NCBI RefSeq assembly: GCF_002834225.1
Contig: NZ_NNSR01000026.1
Span: 112,428-176,427 of the forward strand
Source: Ruminococcus bromii
GTDB taxonomy: Bacteria > Bacillota > Clostridia > Oscillospirales > Acutalibacteraceae
Direction of reading: 5' to 3'
DNA length: 64,000 bases
Notes under the pieces: generated by a model
The model's database searches: none
What the model saw: the letters and a program-made list of their open reading frames with translations, nothing else
Told to the model about the DNA's origin: nothing
Translations under genes and position numbers: made by a program
Shown: piece after piece, positions 24,475-32,741 of the stretch
Position numbering within the stretch: position 1 is the first letter of the stretch
Layout: the number at the start of each line of letters is the position of its first letter

Positions 24475-26958
24475 TCAGATACCGAAACTCGGGTTTGAGT
24501 AACATGAGAAATGGAACTTGTGATAATTGTGCTGACCGTCACGGTCATAATCGCCGTAGAGGAATGTTTCCACCTCGTCAACTCTTCTGTACAAAAGTCC
24601 CCAATAACAGGAGCCTGCCGCATGATGATACTGTAAAAGTGCGTTGACGAGCTTCTGCTTGTTCACATTATTCAAATTCCTTGAACCGCCGGACACAGTA
24701 ACATAGTCTTTGTGTATATATCCTTTTTTTCCATTTGAGAGCTTAACCTTATACCAGTTTTTATTATGAAGCTTGCCGTCAACAAAGGTAAGCTTTGTTC
24801 CGTTGTTCATACGGGTAACAACAGAATAATTTGTTCCGGCACCACTTCTGAGGTTTACATCGGACGCGCTTACACTTCCCGACGCACCGGCTTTTATTGT
24901 TCCGCTTGAACCTGTGTTAAGAAGAACAGCCCGAAGCTCCGAGTCGTTATAGAACACTCCGCTGCCAACATTATAAGCAAAGCAAACGAGTGCGTCAAAC
25001 TGCTGTTGATTGAATTTTACGCCGTTATTTATAAGAAAAGAATTTGTTGTTGTAGTATATCCGCCCTTGTTTACGGTTTGACAAAGATAAGCATAAGCCT
25101 GATTTGTTGTAATGTTATTGTAGAACTGCTCTCCAGAGATTACAACCTTGCCGTAACCGAGTGTAGGGTCGGTTGTGATGCTGTCTGCCGTAACCTTTGA
25201 CAAAAATCCCTCATAGTTTGCAATAAGCTTAATTACTTCGTCACTGGCTCTGCGTTCGCCGCAAGCGGCTGTTGTTTTATTGGTTGTTGAGGTTACAAAC
25301 ACCTCACCCGCACCGCCGCCTTTTGTGGTGTAATATTTCGATTCGGTTTTAAACTTTGAGTATGCCTTTACAGACCATTTACCTGACTTTGAAAGCTTTT
25401 GAGTACCTGTCCATATGTAGGAATTACCGTCCTTAACCTTGTTTTTTGCAGTAACTTTATATGATGTAGAGCCGTTTGTAACAACAAAATACACGCCTAC
25501 CCTGTCTGTGTCGGTAATAGCCTTAAAGCTAACGGTTGAATTGAGCGGAGCGGAGTTTGGTGACGCATAGCAGAAACGCACGCTTTCCCTCGGCATAACA
25601 TGGATAAGACAGGTGGCCGCACCGTATGATGTTGAGGCAGTGATTGTTACATAGCCCTTCCCCACAGTATCAACAACACCGTTCTTAACTTTGGCAATTT
25701 TAGTATTAGAGCTTGACCATGTTACACCACCTGTACTTGATTTTAAAAGCATTGACTTCTGCCACGGAAGATTTACATTGCTGTTTGAAATATTAACCTT
25801 TGAACCTGACTTGACTGTAATTTTGCAGACCGCAGAATGTGAACCGCACTTAGCTGTGATTTTTGCAGAGCCTGCTTTCTTGGCTGTTACAATACCACGA
25901 GAGTCAACGGTTGCAACGCCTTTATTTGAGCTTGACCAAGAAACCTTTCCCGACGCTGTTGCAGTAATTGCAAATCTGTTGCCTGTGAAAATTGATTTGC
26001 TTGATACGGAAAGTTTAACAGACGAACCTGTTGACGGTTTTGCGGTTGTAGGCTGAGTCGTTGTAGGATGAGTCGTTGTAGGATGTGTCGTTGTAGGATG
26101 TGTCTGACTGACCTTCTTTACATAATCTTTCTTTATGTAACCTGTCTTAGAGGTTGAAGTTACTTTAATTTTATACCAGCTAGAGTTGTATAGCGATGTG
26201 CTTAGAAATGTAAATTTTGTGTTTTTTCTCAGGCAACTGACAACAGAATAATTTGTACCGGCACCGCTTCTGAGATTTACATAATCGTCTGTTATATAAC
26301 CACTTACAGTTGACGCTGACGCAGTCGGCTGAGTTACAGGTTTGGTTGCCTTTGTTGCGGGTTGTGTTGCCTTTGTTGCAGGTTGGGTTGAACTGTTCAT
26401 TTTTACATAGTCTTTTTTTATGTAACCTGTTTTAGCAGTTGAAGTAACCTTAACCTTATACCAGGCGGAGTTGTAGAGTGAAGTGCTTACAAAAGTAAGC
26501 TTAGTGTTCTTTCTCAGGCAACTGACAACAGAATAATTTGTACCGGCACCGCTTCTCAGATTAACATAATCATCGGAAACATAACCCGATACATTTGAAG
26601 CCGTTGCCGAAGAACTTACGGCAACATATTCCTTTGTAACATAGCCTGTCTTTGAATTTGATTTAAGCTTGATTTTGTACCACTTTGAGTTATAGAGCTT
26701 TCCGTTAACAAAAGTAAATTTTGTGTTCTTTGCCATACATGTGACAACCGAATATTTTGTGCCTGCACCGCTTCTCAGATTTACATACGACGCATTTATA
26801 TAGCCTGATGCGCCTGCTGATACGCTTGCGGAAACCTCCTCGGTTGATTGAGCCGCATTAGCCGAAAATGCAGTTATTGCAACAGCACCTACCGATACTG
26901 CCATAAGAACCACAAGGACTATACAGACTATGCGTACAAATAGTTTTTGTTTTTTCAT
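24475..26958 (-). CDS. Secreted GH24 lysozyme with SH3 and Ig-like (Big2) domains
   Basis: About 827 aa, with a signal peptide ending AFSANA. Order: three bacterial SH3 domains (~45-105, 118-180, 212-270, each YVNLRSGAGT..YSVV), a linker of THPTT repeats, two Big2-type Ig domains (SWSSSNKGVATVDSRGIVTAK; TWSSSNTKIAKV), a further beta domain, then a GH24 muramidase. Lysozyme core: NYEGFLSKV (catalytic Glu) with Asp nine residues on and TLGYG, then FNQQQFDALVCFAYNVG. A fourth SH3 (~695-760) interrupts the lysozyme before its C-terminal helices. A cell-wall hydrolase for turnover, sporulation or lysis. ATG start chosen by AGAAGGTGG site. Confidence 0.85.
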   Translation of the reverse strand: MKKQKLFVRIVCIVLVVLMAVSVGAVAITAFSANAAQSTEEVSASVSAGASGYINASYVNLRSGAGTKYSVVTCMAKNTKFTFVNGKLYNSKWYKIKLKSNSKTGYVTKEYVAVSSSATASNVSGYVSDDYVNLRSGAGTNYSVVSCLRKNTKLTFVSTSLYNSAWYKVKVTSTAKTGYIKKDYVKMNSSTQPATKATQPATKATKPVTQPTASASTVSGYITDDYVNLRSGAGTNYSVVSCLRKNTKFTFLSTSLYNSSWYKIKVTSTSKTGYIKKDYVKKVSQTHPTTTHPTTTHPTTTQPTTAKPSTGSSVKLSVSSKSIFTGNRFAITATASGKVSWSSSNKGVATVDSRGIVTAKKAGSAKITAKCGSHSAVCKITVKSGSKVNISNSNVNLPWQKSMLLKSSTGGVTWSSSNTKIAKVKNGVVDTVGKGYVTITASTSYGAATCLIHVMPRESVRFCYASPNSAPLNSTVSFKAITDTDRVGVYFVVTNGSTSYKVTAKNKVKDGNSYIWTGTQKLSKSGKWSVKAYSKFKTESKYYTTKGGGAGEVFVTSTTNKTTAACGERRASDEVIKLIANYEGFLSKVTADSITTDPTLGYGKVVISGEQFYNNITTNQAYAYLCQTVNKGGYTTTTNSFLINNGVKFNQQQFDALVCFAYNVGSGVFYNDSELRAVLLNTGSSGTIKAGASGSVSASDVNLRSGAGTNYSVVTRMNNGTKLTFVDGKLHNKNWYKVKLSNGKKGYIHKDYVTVSGGSRNLNNVNKQKLVNALLQYHHAAGSCYWGLLYRRVDEVETFLYGDYDRDGQHNYHKFHFSCYSNPSFGI

Positions 26959-26994
26959 TTGAGTCCACCTTCTCAAAACTTCTCTGATTTATAA

Positions 26995-27552
26995 TTACTT
27001 ATGAAAATTTCCGAATATTTTTCCTCTTAATCTGCGCACATACTGTGTAACAAAAACAGAAATTGCGTAATCATAGAGCAAAAAGAAAATATTTCCTGCA
27101 ATCAAAAATATCCACGGAACATAGAAACCGAAAATTGTAAATTCATCGCTCGGAATTGATAACAGCCATGTTGCTGCAAAGAACGAGCCGATAGCTGCAG
27201 CGTTAAAAACTGCAAATTTTAATATATATTGAATGACCTTGTTTTTGATTTTAAATTCAAAAGCGCCCTTGAGAATAGGATAGTAACCAAAAAGTGCAGC
27301 AAAATAGATGACAGCCTCTTTATCGCCTGCAAGAAGCGTTGAAAGCACGGCAGTTACACAAAACACACCGATTGCCCAGCCGTAACCGTATTCAACAACT
27401 ATACAGGAAATAAGGATTCCTGCAAGGCAGGGCAAGGCATAAGTTCCTATCGGTATAAGTGATGTCATCATCATAAAAACAAGTGAAAGCGCCGCAACAA
27501 TTCCACAAACCGCAATACGCATCGTACCCTTTTTGATGCCGTTGTTCTTCAT
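26995..27552 (-). CDS. ECF-type substrate-binding (S) component-like membrane protein
   Basis: A 185 aa protein with five or six helices and an N-terminal MRIAVCGIVAALSLVFMM helix followed by TSLIPIGTYALPCLAG, in the manner of ECF-transporter S subunits that take up vitamins or metals through a shared energy module. The ATG at 27552 overlaps the J-domain gene's stop (TTAGTATG), so the two are translationally coupled. An upstream start at 27594 would lie inside that gene. The substrate cannot be read, and no ECF ATPase genes are nearby. Confidence 0.6.
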   Translation of the reverse strand: MKNNGIKKGTMRIAVCGIVAALSLVFMMMTSLIPIGTYALPCLAGILISCIVVEYGYGWAIGVFCVTAVLSTLLAGDKEAVIYFAALFGYYPILKGAFEFKIKNKVIQYILKFAVFNAAAIGSFFAATWLLSIPSDEFTIFGFYVPWIFLIAGNIFFLLYDYAISVFVTQYVRRLRGKIFGNFHK

Positions 27553-27553
27553 A

Positions 27554-28159
27554 CTAACATCCCATCCTGCAACAGTCACACAAACAGTTTGCACACATCA
27601 TACCTGCACACACATCGCAGAAGGACGAGCCTGTTGCATTAGGGTTTGTCTGTGTGTAACCGCCGTAGTTATATGCTCTTTGGTTTTGCATATTGTTAAG
27701 AGCGGCTTGATATTCTTTATTATCCGGATCCATATTGCAGGCAGTTGTAAAGTATGAAAATGCCTGCTCCGACCAACCTCTTCGGTACGCAATCATTCCT
27801 TTAAGATAGTACCATTCGGCTGTTCTCATTGACTGAGCCGTGTTTTCAAGAATCTGATCAGCCTGATCAAGAAGTCCGCGCTGAATGTAAATTCTTACAT
27901 TGTAAAACTGTGAGCTTGAAGAATTTGCGTTATATGACGAACTGCCTGTTGAGCCTGTACCCTTACCCTTCTGACGCATCTGATTGATCATATCGTATGC
28001 CTCATTAATTTCCTTCATTTTCTGCTCCGCAACATCCGCAAGAGGGCTGTCGGTGTAGTTATCGGGATGATATTTTTTAGCAAGGTTTCTGTATGCTGCT
28101 TTTACTTCTTCATCGGTAGCTGTTTCAGACACACCGAGAACCTCATATGGATTATTCAT
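27554..28159 (-). CDS. J-domain protein with TPR-like region and Cys-rich tail
   Basis: A 201 aa protein. N-terminal J domain ([23 protein letters not shown] at YHPDNY) stimulates DnaK-type ATPase; then a helical TPR-like region ([20 protein letters not shown]) and a tail with [18 protein letters not shown], seven cysteines probably binding metal. It is a type-III-like J protein, not DnaJ. ATG at 28159 with GGAGGTCAATA before it, overlapping the DUF5685 gene by 8 bases. A co-chaperone for the neighbouring DUF5685 protein is a reasonable inference. Confidence 0.85.
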   Translation of the reverse strand: MNNPYEVLGVSETATDEEVKAAYRNLAKKYHPDNYTDSPLADVAEQKMKEINEAYDMINQMRQKGKGTGSTGSSSYNANSSSSQFYNVRIYIQRGLLDQADQILENTAQSMRTAEWYYLKGMIAYRRGWSEQAFSYFTTACNMDPDNKEYQAALNNMQNQRAYNYGGYTQTNPNATGSSFCDVCAGMMCANCLCDCCRMGC

Positions 28160-29015
28160 TATTGACCTCCGTATCAAGTTTGCTTGTTACTCTGTTTTGT
28201 GATGCAGGAAATCCCAAAAGCATCATATTATCTAAAATTCCTTTAAAATCGGTAAAATTCATAAGATTGTAGGCATCATATGCCCTCGCAAGCGATTGAT
28301 TAAGCACCGCAGCAATAAAATCCGCCGATTTTACCTCACCTGTTTTCTTATTTACAAACGGATTGAACCCATTAGATTCAATATCTTTTTTTAAATCGTC
28401 TGCTGCATCCACAAGATAAATCCATCTGCCAAGCTGATAGCCAAATTCATAAAGGACTCTTTTTTGAATTTCATCGTGAGCCTCAGCCGAAAACAGAGTT
28501 GCAAGCATTAAGGCGGTTGGATGAGCCGACATATCAACAGATGGGTTTTCCGAATGTTCCGCATCATACTGCATATTCATCATATCAGAAACCGCTTTGT
28601 CCATATCGGGATACTTATCTGCCGCCTTTTTCCTCTGATGAGAAAAGAAAGGCTTTATGATTCTGCACAAAAGCTTTTTAAAAAATCCGCCGTCCTGAAT
28701 ATCATCAATGATTTTGTAATAAACCGATATCATTGAAAATGCGGCAGCTTTGCCGTATGCATCGCCTTCGTCTGTGGCAAATTTACATTTTTTCAGCGGA
28801 TTGCAGGTGCATCTGCCGTCTTTGAAGCCTTTGCAGGAGCGGTTAAGCGACATTAAGAACATTGCATAAAATGTACAGTCATAGCTTAGCGTAAATCTTG
28901 TAAGCCCGGAGTAATCCTTACCCATTTGCCTGCAAAGCCCGCAATACACGGCCTTATAAGCCTCGGCTTCACGGACAAGCAGTTCACTTTTTTGAATCTG
29001 CAAATAACCAAACAC
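28152..29015 (-). CDS. DUF5685 family protein
   Basis: A 287 aa soluble helical protein with cysteine pairs YCGLCRQMG (~25) and CTCNPLKKC (~70), and an IIDDIQDGG segment; the C-terminal half has [18 protein letters not shown]. This combination fits DUF5685, often found beside a J-domain gene in Clostridia. The cysteines suggest bound zinc or Fe-S; the activity is unknown, although the DDxxD-like acids recall prenyl-synthase-type folds. It starts with GTG preceded by AAAGGAG, and has a TATAAT promoter just upstream. Confidence 0.75.
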   Translation of the reverse strand: MFGYLQIQKSELLVREAEAYKAVYCGLCRQMGKDYSGLTRFTLSYDCTFYAMFLMSLNRSCKGFKDGRCTCNPLKKCKFATDEGDAYGKAAAFSMISVYYKIIDDIQDGGFFKKLLCRIIKPFFSHQRKKAADKYPDMDKAVSDMMNMQYDAEHSENPSVDMSAHPTALMLATLFSAEAHDEIQKRVLYEFGYQLGRWIYLVDAADDLKKDIESNGFNPFVNKKTGEVKSADFIAAVLNQSLARAYDAYNLMNFTDFKGILDNMMLLGFPASQNRVTSKLDTEVNNE

Positions 29016-29048
29016 AGATTTTCTCCTTTATACAATGATACATAATGT

Positions 29049-29077
29049 ATTATACAACAAAATAGCGTTAAAAGCAA
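29049..29077 (-). promoter_or_regulatory. Promoter of the DUF5685/J-domain/ECF operon
   Basis: Minus strand TTGCTT (29072-29077), 17 bp, TATAAT (29049-29054), 34 bp before the GTG of the DUF5685 gene. Confidence 0.75.
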
Positions 29078-29097
29078 CAGAATGAGGATATATTCTT

Positions 29098-29480
29098 TAA
29101 ATAAGTCTATGGATGCTGTAAATCGTATTCAATTCCTACCGCATTTCCTTCATACTCGAGAAATATTCCGTCGTGGGTGTGCTTCTCTTCGTTTTCTTTT
29201 GCTTTTCTTCCCTTTCAATGAAATCAAGAACCTCGTCAATGCTCAGGTTGACATTCTCGTTATCCTGTTTTTTTAAAGCTGTACCTGACTTCACCCTGAT
29301 TCTGTGATTTAATAATTTCAGAGAATCCATACTTGAAACTAGGCAACGGCAATTGGAGCCCATTACTCGTTAGCCAAGTATGGGTTCTCTTTTCATTTGG
29401 TTCAACATACATACCTGATTGACCGATTCGTATATCCTTGCCCACGCTCATTCCGTGTTCGGCAATTTTTTTATTGACTT
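29098..29480 (-). pseudogene. Decayed gene(s), likely from a mobile element
   Basis: Two minus-strand frames hold protein-like text: 29260-29451 continues an upstream frame (KKIAEHGMSVGKDIRIGQSG, MYVEP) and 29136-29363 (KQDNENVNLSIDEVLDFIER), with a third frame ending HDGIFLEYEGNAVGIEYDLQHP at about 29110. Frameshifts separate them. A 16 bp inverted repeat (29320-29335 with 29375-29390) lies in the middle. I cannot name the family. Position beside a tRNA gene suggests remains of an integrated element. Confidence 0.35.
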
Positions 29481-29615
29481 ATAAATTTGAAGGTGTTATT
29501 ATTCAGTTGTAAGATAAAAAATGTAGCTTGTATCAAAGAAAAACTGTTTGAATACTCCGAAGATTTAATCGGCAACGCAAAATATACTGCTCCGGATTTT
29601 TCGGAGATAAAATAA
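29478..29615 (+). pseudogene. Short C-terminal gene fragment
   Basis: The plus-strand frame ends with KIKNVACIKEKLFEYSEDLI then GNAKYTAPDFSEIK and a stop; it has no good start or ribosome site. It reads like a genuine C-terminus of a lost protein, unidentified. Confidence 0.3.
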
Positions 29616-29616
29616 A

Positions 29617-29640
29617 AACACGCCTGATTTCCAGCGTGTT
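29617..29640 (-). terminator. Leftward terminator in the decayed region
   Basis: AACACGC / GCGTGTT with a 10 nt loop, followed on the minus strand by TTTTTATTTT. It would stop transcripts coming from the right. Confidence 0.55.
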
Positions 29641-29679
29641 GGGAATATTATTTATATTGAATTTTGAATGGTAGTAACT

Positions 29680-29901
29680 ATGATTTGCTTTTATTGTAAA
29701 TGTGATATGATTGACAGCACAACAACCTATGCTGAAGATTTAGGCAACTGCGTTGTCATTATTCGCAATGTTACTTGTTCAAGCAGGCTGCAACACCGAG
29801 AACGAGAAAATTACGGAATAACCGAACAATCAAAAGATAGCATAATTTCGTGTTGGATTTTAAATCAAAAATCTAATTTTAACGCAAAAAAATGTTTTTA
29901 A
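29680..29901 (+). pseudogene. YgiT-type zinc-finger (MqsA-like) antitoxin remnant
   Basis: MICFYCKCDMIDSTTTYAED then LGNCVVIIRNV matches the first CxxC finger and strand of YgiT-type zinc-finger proteins, MqsA-like antitoxins. The second CxxC finger expected right after NV is lost to a frameshift (the next frame gives a short tail ending NEKITE). The remaining open frame to 29901 is unrelated. No toxin partner is intact beside it. Confidence 0.6.
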
Positions 29902-29909
29902 AAAAACAG

Positions 29910-29946
29910 GCAAACAGCCGATAAACACTAAACATCGGCTGTTTGC
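29910..29946 (-). terminator. Terminator of tRNA-Ser
   Basis: A perfect 13 bp stem GCAAACAGCCGAT / ATCGGCTGTTTGC with an 11 nt loop; on the minus strand it is followed after CC by a T7 run. Confidence 0.88.
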
Positions 29947-29959
29947 TCAGTTTTATATA

Positions 29960-30052
29960 TGGCGGAGAGAAGGGGATTCGAACCCCTGATACGGTGTTCA
30001 CCGTATACATGATTTCCAATCATGCTCCTTCGGCCAACTCGGACATCTCTCC
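29960..30052 (-). tRNA. tRNA-Ser (anticodon GGA)
   Basis: A 93 nt minus-strand tRNA with acceptor GGAGAGA/TCTCTCC, encoded CCA, long variable arm (TACGGTG..CACCGTA) typical of serine tRNAs, T arm GGGGTTCGAATCCCC, and anticodon loop TTGGAAA giving GGA, which reads UCC/UCU. It has its own promoter and terminator. The region downstream of its 3' end is littered with gene relics, as at integration hot spots. Confidence 0.95.
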
Positions 30053-30065
30053 AAACGACCTGTTT

Positions 30066-30094
30066 ATTATATCAAATGAAATCAGAAAAATCAA
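30066..30094 (-). promoter_or_regulatory. tRNA-Ser promoter
   Basis: Minus strand TTGATT (30089-30094), 17 bp, TATAAT (30066-30071), 13 bp upstream of the tRNA. Confidence 0.8.
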
Positions 30095-30132
30095 GTGAGA
30101 TTTTGAAATATTTTAATTTTATGTGGCAAACT

Positions 30133-30918
30133 ATGAAAAAACTATTTTCTACTCTTTTAATTTTTATAGCAGTATTGCAAATATCTTTAATAAGTGTGTT
30201 TGCAACCACAAGCGTAAGTTTTGAAATGCAGAACGCGGATATGAAACCTAACAGACTGTTCAGTGTTGCACTTTCCGCAAAGTCCGTCAATCGACTTTCT
30301 GCCGCAACTTTTGAATTTACATATGACCCCGATTATATCGAATTCAGAAAGGTTAAAGCAGTGAATAACGGCTCAAAAATTCAGGTCAACAAGAAAAGCG
30401 GCAAGGTTAAAGTTGTTTTTCTCAATTCCGACGGTCAGAATATATCTGACGGAAGTGAAATTTTGTCTTTCACCTTTAAAACGCTTAAAACAGGAACAAC
30501 ATATATTGATTACACGGTTGAACAGTGTGTTAATTCAGGTGTGAATTTTATAGATGTCGGAAGCTGCACAGCATCATGCGTCAGAATATATAAGCACGCT
30601 TCGGGTACCGTTGGCGGAGCTTCGATTTCATCAAATAATAATAAAAACAGTACACGGAGTACTACCGGAAAGGGCGGTAAAAGTAAACACCCGACCGAGC
30701 CTACAACCGTTAATGCCTCCGATGACAAATATATTGATTACAATCCAATTAAAGATAAGCAAATAAAATTCTTCCTTGCCGGCATGGGTATAACTGCGGG
30801 ATGCTTGGCTGTTTTGGCTGTTGCGTATGCAATCGGTAAAAAATCGGCTCAGAAAAAAGCTGAAAAAGAGAAAAATCACAATGATAAAACTATTGAAAAC
30901 AAGACTTCCGATGATTGA
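30133..30918 (+). CDS. Membrane-anchored single-cohesin protein (scaffoldin-like)
   Basis: About 261 aa from the ATG at 30133. Signal peptide (~1-25), then a ~130 residue cohesin-type beta domain (SVSFEMQNADMKPNRLFSV; LSAATFEFTYDPDYIEFRKV; VKVVFLNSDGQNISDGSEIL; FTFKTLKTGTTYI), a Ser/Asn/Thr spacer, a transmembrane helix (~215-235) and a short basic tail. Cohesins bind dockerins with high affinity; one on a membrane stalk would hold dockerin enzymes on the cell, as proposed for amylosomes. A dockerin amylase lies 11 kb away. Starts further upstream (30022) have no ribosome site and run over the tRNA; the site at 30133 is itself weak. Confidence 0.8.
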   Translation: MKKLFSTLLIFIAVLQISLISVFATTSVSFEMQNADMKPNRLFSVALSAKSVNRLSAATFEFTYDPDYIEFRKVKAVNNGSKIQVNKKSGKVKVVFLNSDGQNISDGSEILSFTFKTLKTGTTYIDYTVEQCVNSGVNFIDVGSCTASCVRIYKHASGTVGGASISSNNNKNSTRSTTGKGGKSKHPTEPTTVNASDDKYIDYNPIKDKQIKFFLAGMGITAGCLAVLAVAYAIGKKSAQKKAEKEKNHNDKTIENKTSDD

Positions 30919-30930
30919 TTCGGGAGTCTT
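30901..30930. terminator. Convergent terminator between cohesin gene and radical SAM gene
   Basis: AAGACTTCCGA pairs with TCGGGAGTCTT (one wobble), 8 nt loop, A/T-rich on both sides. It overlaps the last codons of the cohesin gene. Confidence 0.7.
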
Positions 30931-31833
30931 TTACTTTGCTTTTCTTCCCTGTGTTATATCACGCTTTGCAAATTCACGGTTAATTGAATTTAAAACACGC
31001 TTTTTGTCGGCACTCCACATGGGTGCAACAAGCAGCTTTTTGTCGCCGTCGCCTGTTAAACGGTGAATTACAACATTTTCAGGCAACACTTCAACGCAAT
31101 CGCAAAGAATATCAATATAATTCCCCATTGAAAGCACATCAAATTTTCCGTTTTCATAGTCATCACACAAATCTGTATTTTTTAAAATATGCAGCAATTG
31201 CAGTTTGATTCCGTCCGTTTTATTGCCAACATATTTAACGGAATCAAGCATCATCTCTTTTGATTCATTCGGAAGTCCCAAAATAAGGTGTGTAATTACA
31301 TTTACTCCGATTTTGTGAAGATTTTCTACAGCTGAATCATAAACAGAGAGCGGATACATTCTTCTTATATAATCTGCCGATTTTTCGTGAATTGTCTGCA
31401 ATCCGAGTTCTACCCAGACAGGTTTTATCTTATTCAACTTTTCAAGAAGACCTAACACATTATTTCCCAGGCAATCGGGACGGGTTGCGATTGAAAGAGC
31501 AACAATGTCGGGCTCTGAAATTGCCTCTGTAAAAATTTTTTCAAGATATTCGGTAGGCGCATAGGTATTTGTGAACGGCTGAAAGTATGCAATATACTTT
31601 TTGCAGTCTGATTTTTTTCTGATACGATGTTTTGCCTGCTGAATTTGTTCATGAATTGAAAGAAGTGCGTCGGCGGCAAATTCTCCGGAACCTCCCCTGC
31701 TGCAAAATATACATCCTTTTGTTCCGAGAGTTCCGTCACGGTTTGGACAGGTCATATTGCCGTTAAGCGAAATTTTATACACTTTCTCGGCAAAGGTATT
31801 GTTTAAATATTTGTTTAAAGAGTAATAATTCAT
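30931..31833 (-). CDS. TIGR01212-type (YtqA-like) radical SAM protein
   Basis: A 300 aa radical SAM enzyme of the YhcC/YtqA family with the unusual cluster motif CPNRDGTLGTKGCIFC (C-x11-C-x2-C, ~residue 29), then SRGGSGEF and an LGLQT..SADYIRRMY segment. It probably binds one 4Fe-4S cluster and SAM; the substrate is not established. AGGTGATGTT precedes the ATG. It stands alone, convergent with the cohesin gene and separated from the upstream operon by a strong terminator. Confidence 0.85.
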   Translation of the reverse strand: MNYYSLNKYLNNTFAEKVYKISLNGNMTCPNRDGTLGTKGCIFCSRGGSGEFAADALLSIHEQIQQAKHRIRKKSDCKKYIAYFQPFTNTYAPTEYLEKIFTEAISEPDIVALSIATRPDCLGNNVLGLLEKLNKIKPVWVELGLQTIHEKSADYIRRMYPLSVYDSAVENLHKIGVNVITHLILGLPNESKEMMLDSVKYVGNKTDGIKLQLLHILKNTDLCDDYENGKFDVLSMGNYIDILCDCVEVLPENVVIHRLTGDGDKKLLVAPMWSADKKRVLNSINREFAKRDITQGRKAK

Positions 31834-31851
31834 AACATCACCTGTAATTAA

Positions 31852-31877
31852 AAAGGCCGGCTTTTCAGCCGGCCTTT
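31852..31877 (-). terminator. Terminator of the TIGR03960/TIGR03936 operon
   Basis: A perfect 10 bp stem AAAGGCCGGC / GCCGGCCTTT with a TTTTCA loop; followed on the minus strand by TTTTTAATT. Confidence 0.88.
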
Positions 31878-32049
31878 GTGTCTTTCGACATATTAGAGAG
31901 GAAATCTATGAAAAGTTCTTGTAATCTGATTACTTTATGATAAAGTGACTTGTTTTTGTCATTTCTTTATCTTACAAACATATAATAACTGCCTTATGTG
32001 ACAGAAAATTGAACATTATTGTAAAGTAATGTGAAAGTTACTAATAAAA

Positions 32050-32733
32050 TTAAGAAAACTTTCTGATGTATTCAAGAAATTTTTCATAGAGCTTGTCCTC
32101 AAGCTCTTCAAGTGTATTGTCTATACCGCCGTTAAAAAACATTTTGTTGTGCTTAGAAAGCGAAAGGTATGCACCAATCATACTCTTTCTGACCTCATCC
32201 TGCAAATCCTCTCCGAGTTCATTGCCGCAGGAAAGACCGAGATAAATATTGCCGTCAACAAGCTGTGAAGCAACAGCGGCGTTTTTCAGTTCAAAGGAAT
32301 TAAATCTGTGTAGTCCCGATGAAAACTCACGCAATGAGAACTCCTCTTCGCCTTTTTTATATTTCTTCTGTTTTTCAAGAAGCTCGTTTTCACATACTTC
32401 AAGCAAAAACTTATCTCCTGTGATGTATTCATGCATATAATCGGGATTGATAGCAAGAATATTGTAAAGCCTCATTGAATTAACAGCTGACTCAAGACAC
32501 GAAAAAGACGCAAACTGCATATTGCTGTCATTCAGCTTGATGAAGCTGTACATATTTTGAAAAACAGACTTATTGACAACAAGCAAAACCAGTCTTTCAC
32601 TCTCACGCATATCTGACAAAAGAGGGCTTGTCAGGTACGACATAGTGAATTTATACGACTTATTTACATAGTCACTCAATAAATTTAAAAATCCGTTTAA
32701 AAAATCGTTTTCTCTTATTGTAAATTCAAACAT
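32050..32733 (-). CDS. Unknown soluble protein downstream of DUF2344 gene
   Basis: A 227 aa acidic, helix-rich cytoplasmic protein (FTIRENDFLNGFLNLLSDYV ... FNGGIDNTLEELEDKLYEKF). No motif recognised. A good AGGTGAATAT site precedes the ATG, 8 bases after the DUF2344 gene stops, so it is the last gene of the TIGR03960-TIGR03936 operon. In many Firmicutes this slot holds RNase G (rng) and then rplU; here it holds an unknown protein instead. Confidence 0.55.
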   Translation of the reverse strand: MFEFTIRENDFLNGFLNLLSDYVNKSYKFTMSYLTSPLLSDMRESERLVLLVVNKSVFQNMYSFIKLNDSNMQFASFSCLESAVNSMRLYNILAINPDYMHEYITGDKFLLEVCENELLEKQKKYKKGEEEFSLREFSSGLHRFNSFELKNAAVASQLVDGNIYLGLSCGNELGEDLQDEVRKSMIGAYLSLSKHNKMFFNGGIDNTLEELEDKLYEKFLEYIRKFS

Positions 32734-32741
32734 ATATTCAC

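Noticed and set aside
24446..24623. Longer N-terminus for proC
   Set aside because: This part is the antisense-frame overlap with the end of the lysozyme gene; family alignment starts at MKKIGFIGAG.
26041..26110. Tandem 15-base repeats that look like a short repeat array
   Set aside because: They encode the THPTT linker of the lysozyme; not a CRISPR or a separate element. The TQP linker of the amylase is the same kind of thing.
29320..29390. Inverted repeat as a rho-independent terminator
   Set aside because: The loop is 39 bases, and no T-run follows; more likely an element relic.
29668..29901. Intact 77 aa zinc-finger antitoxin gene
   Set aside because: Only the first CxxC finger matches; the frame then leaves the family, so I report it as a broken gene.
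31908..31940. Ten-codon micro-ORF (MKSSCNLITL) with a GAGAGG site after a terminator
   Set aside because: Too short to test by eye; no repeat of it and no leader-peptide context such as a run of one codon.
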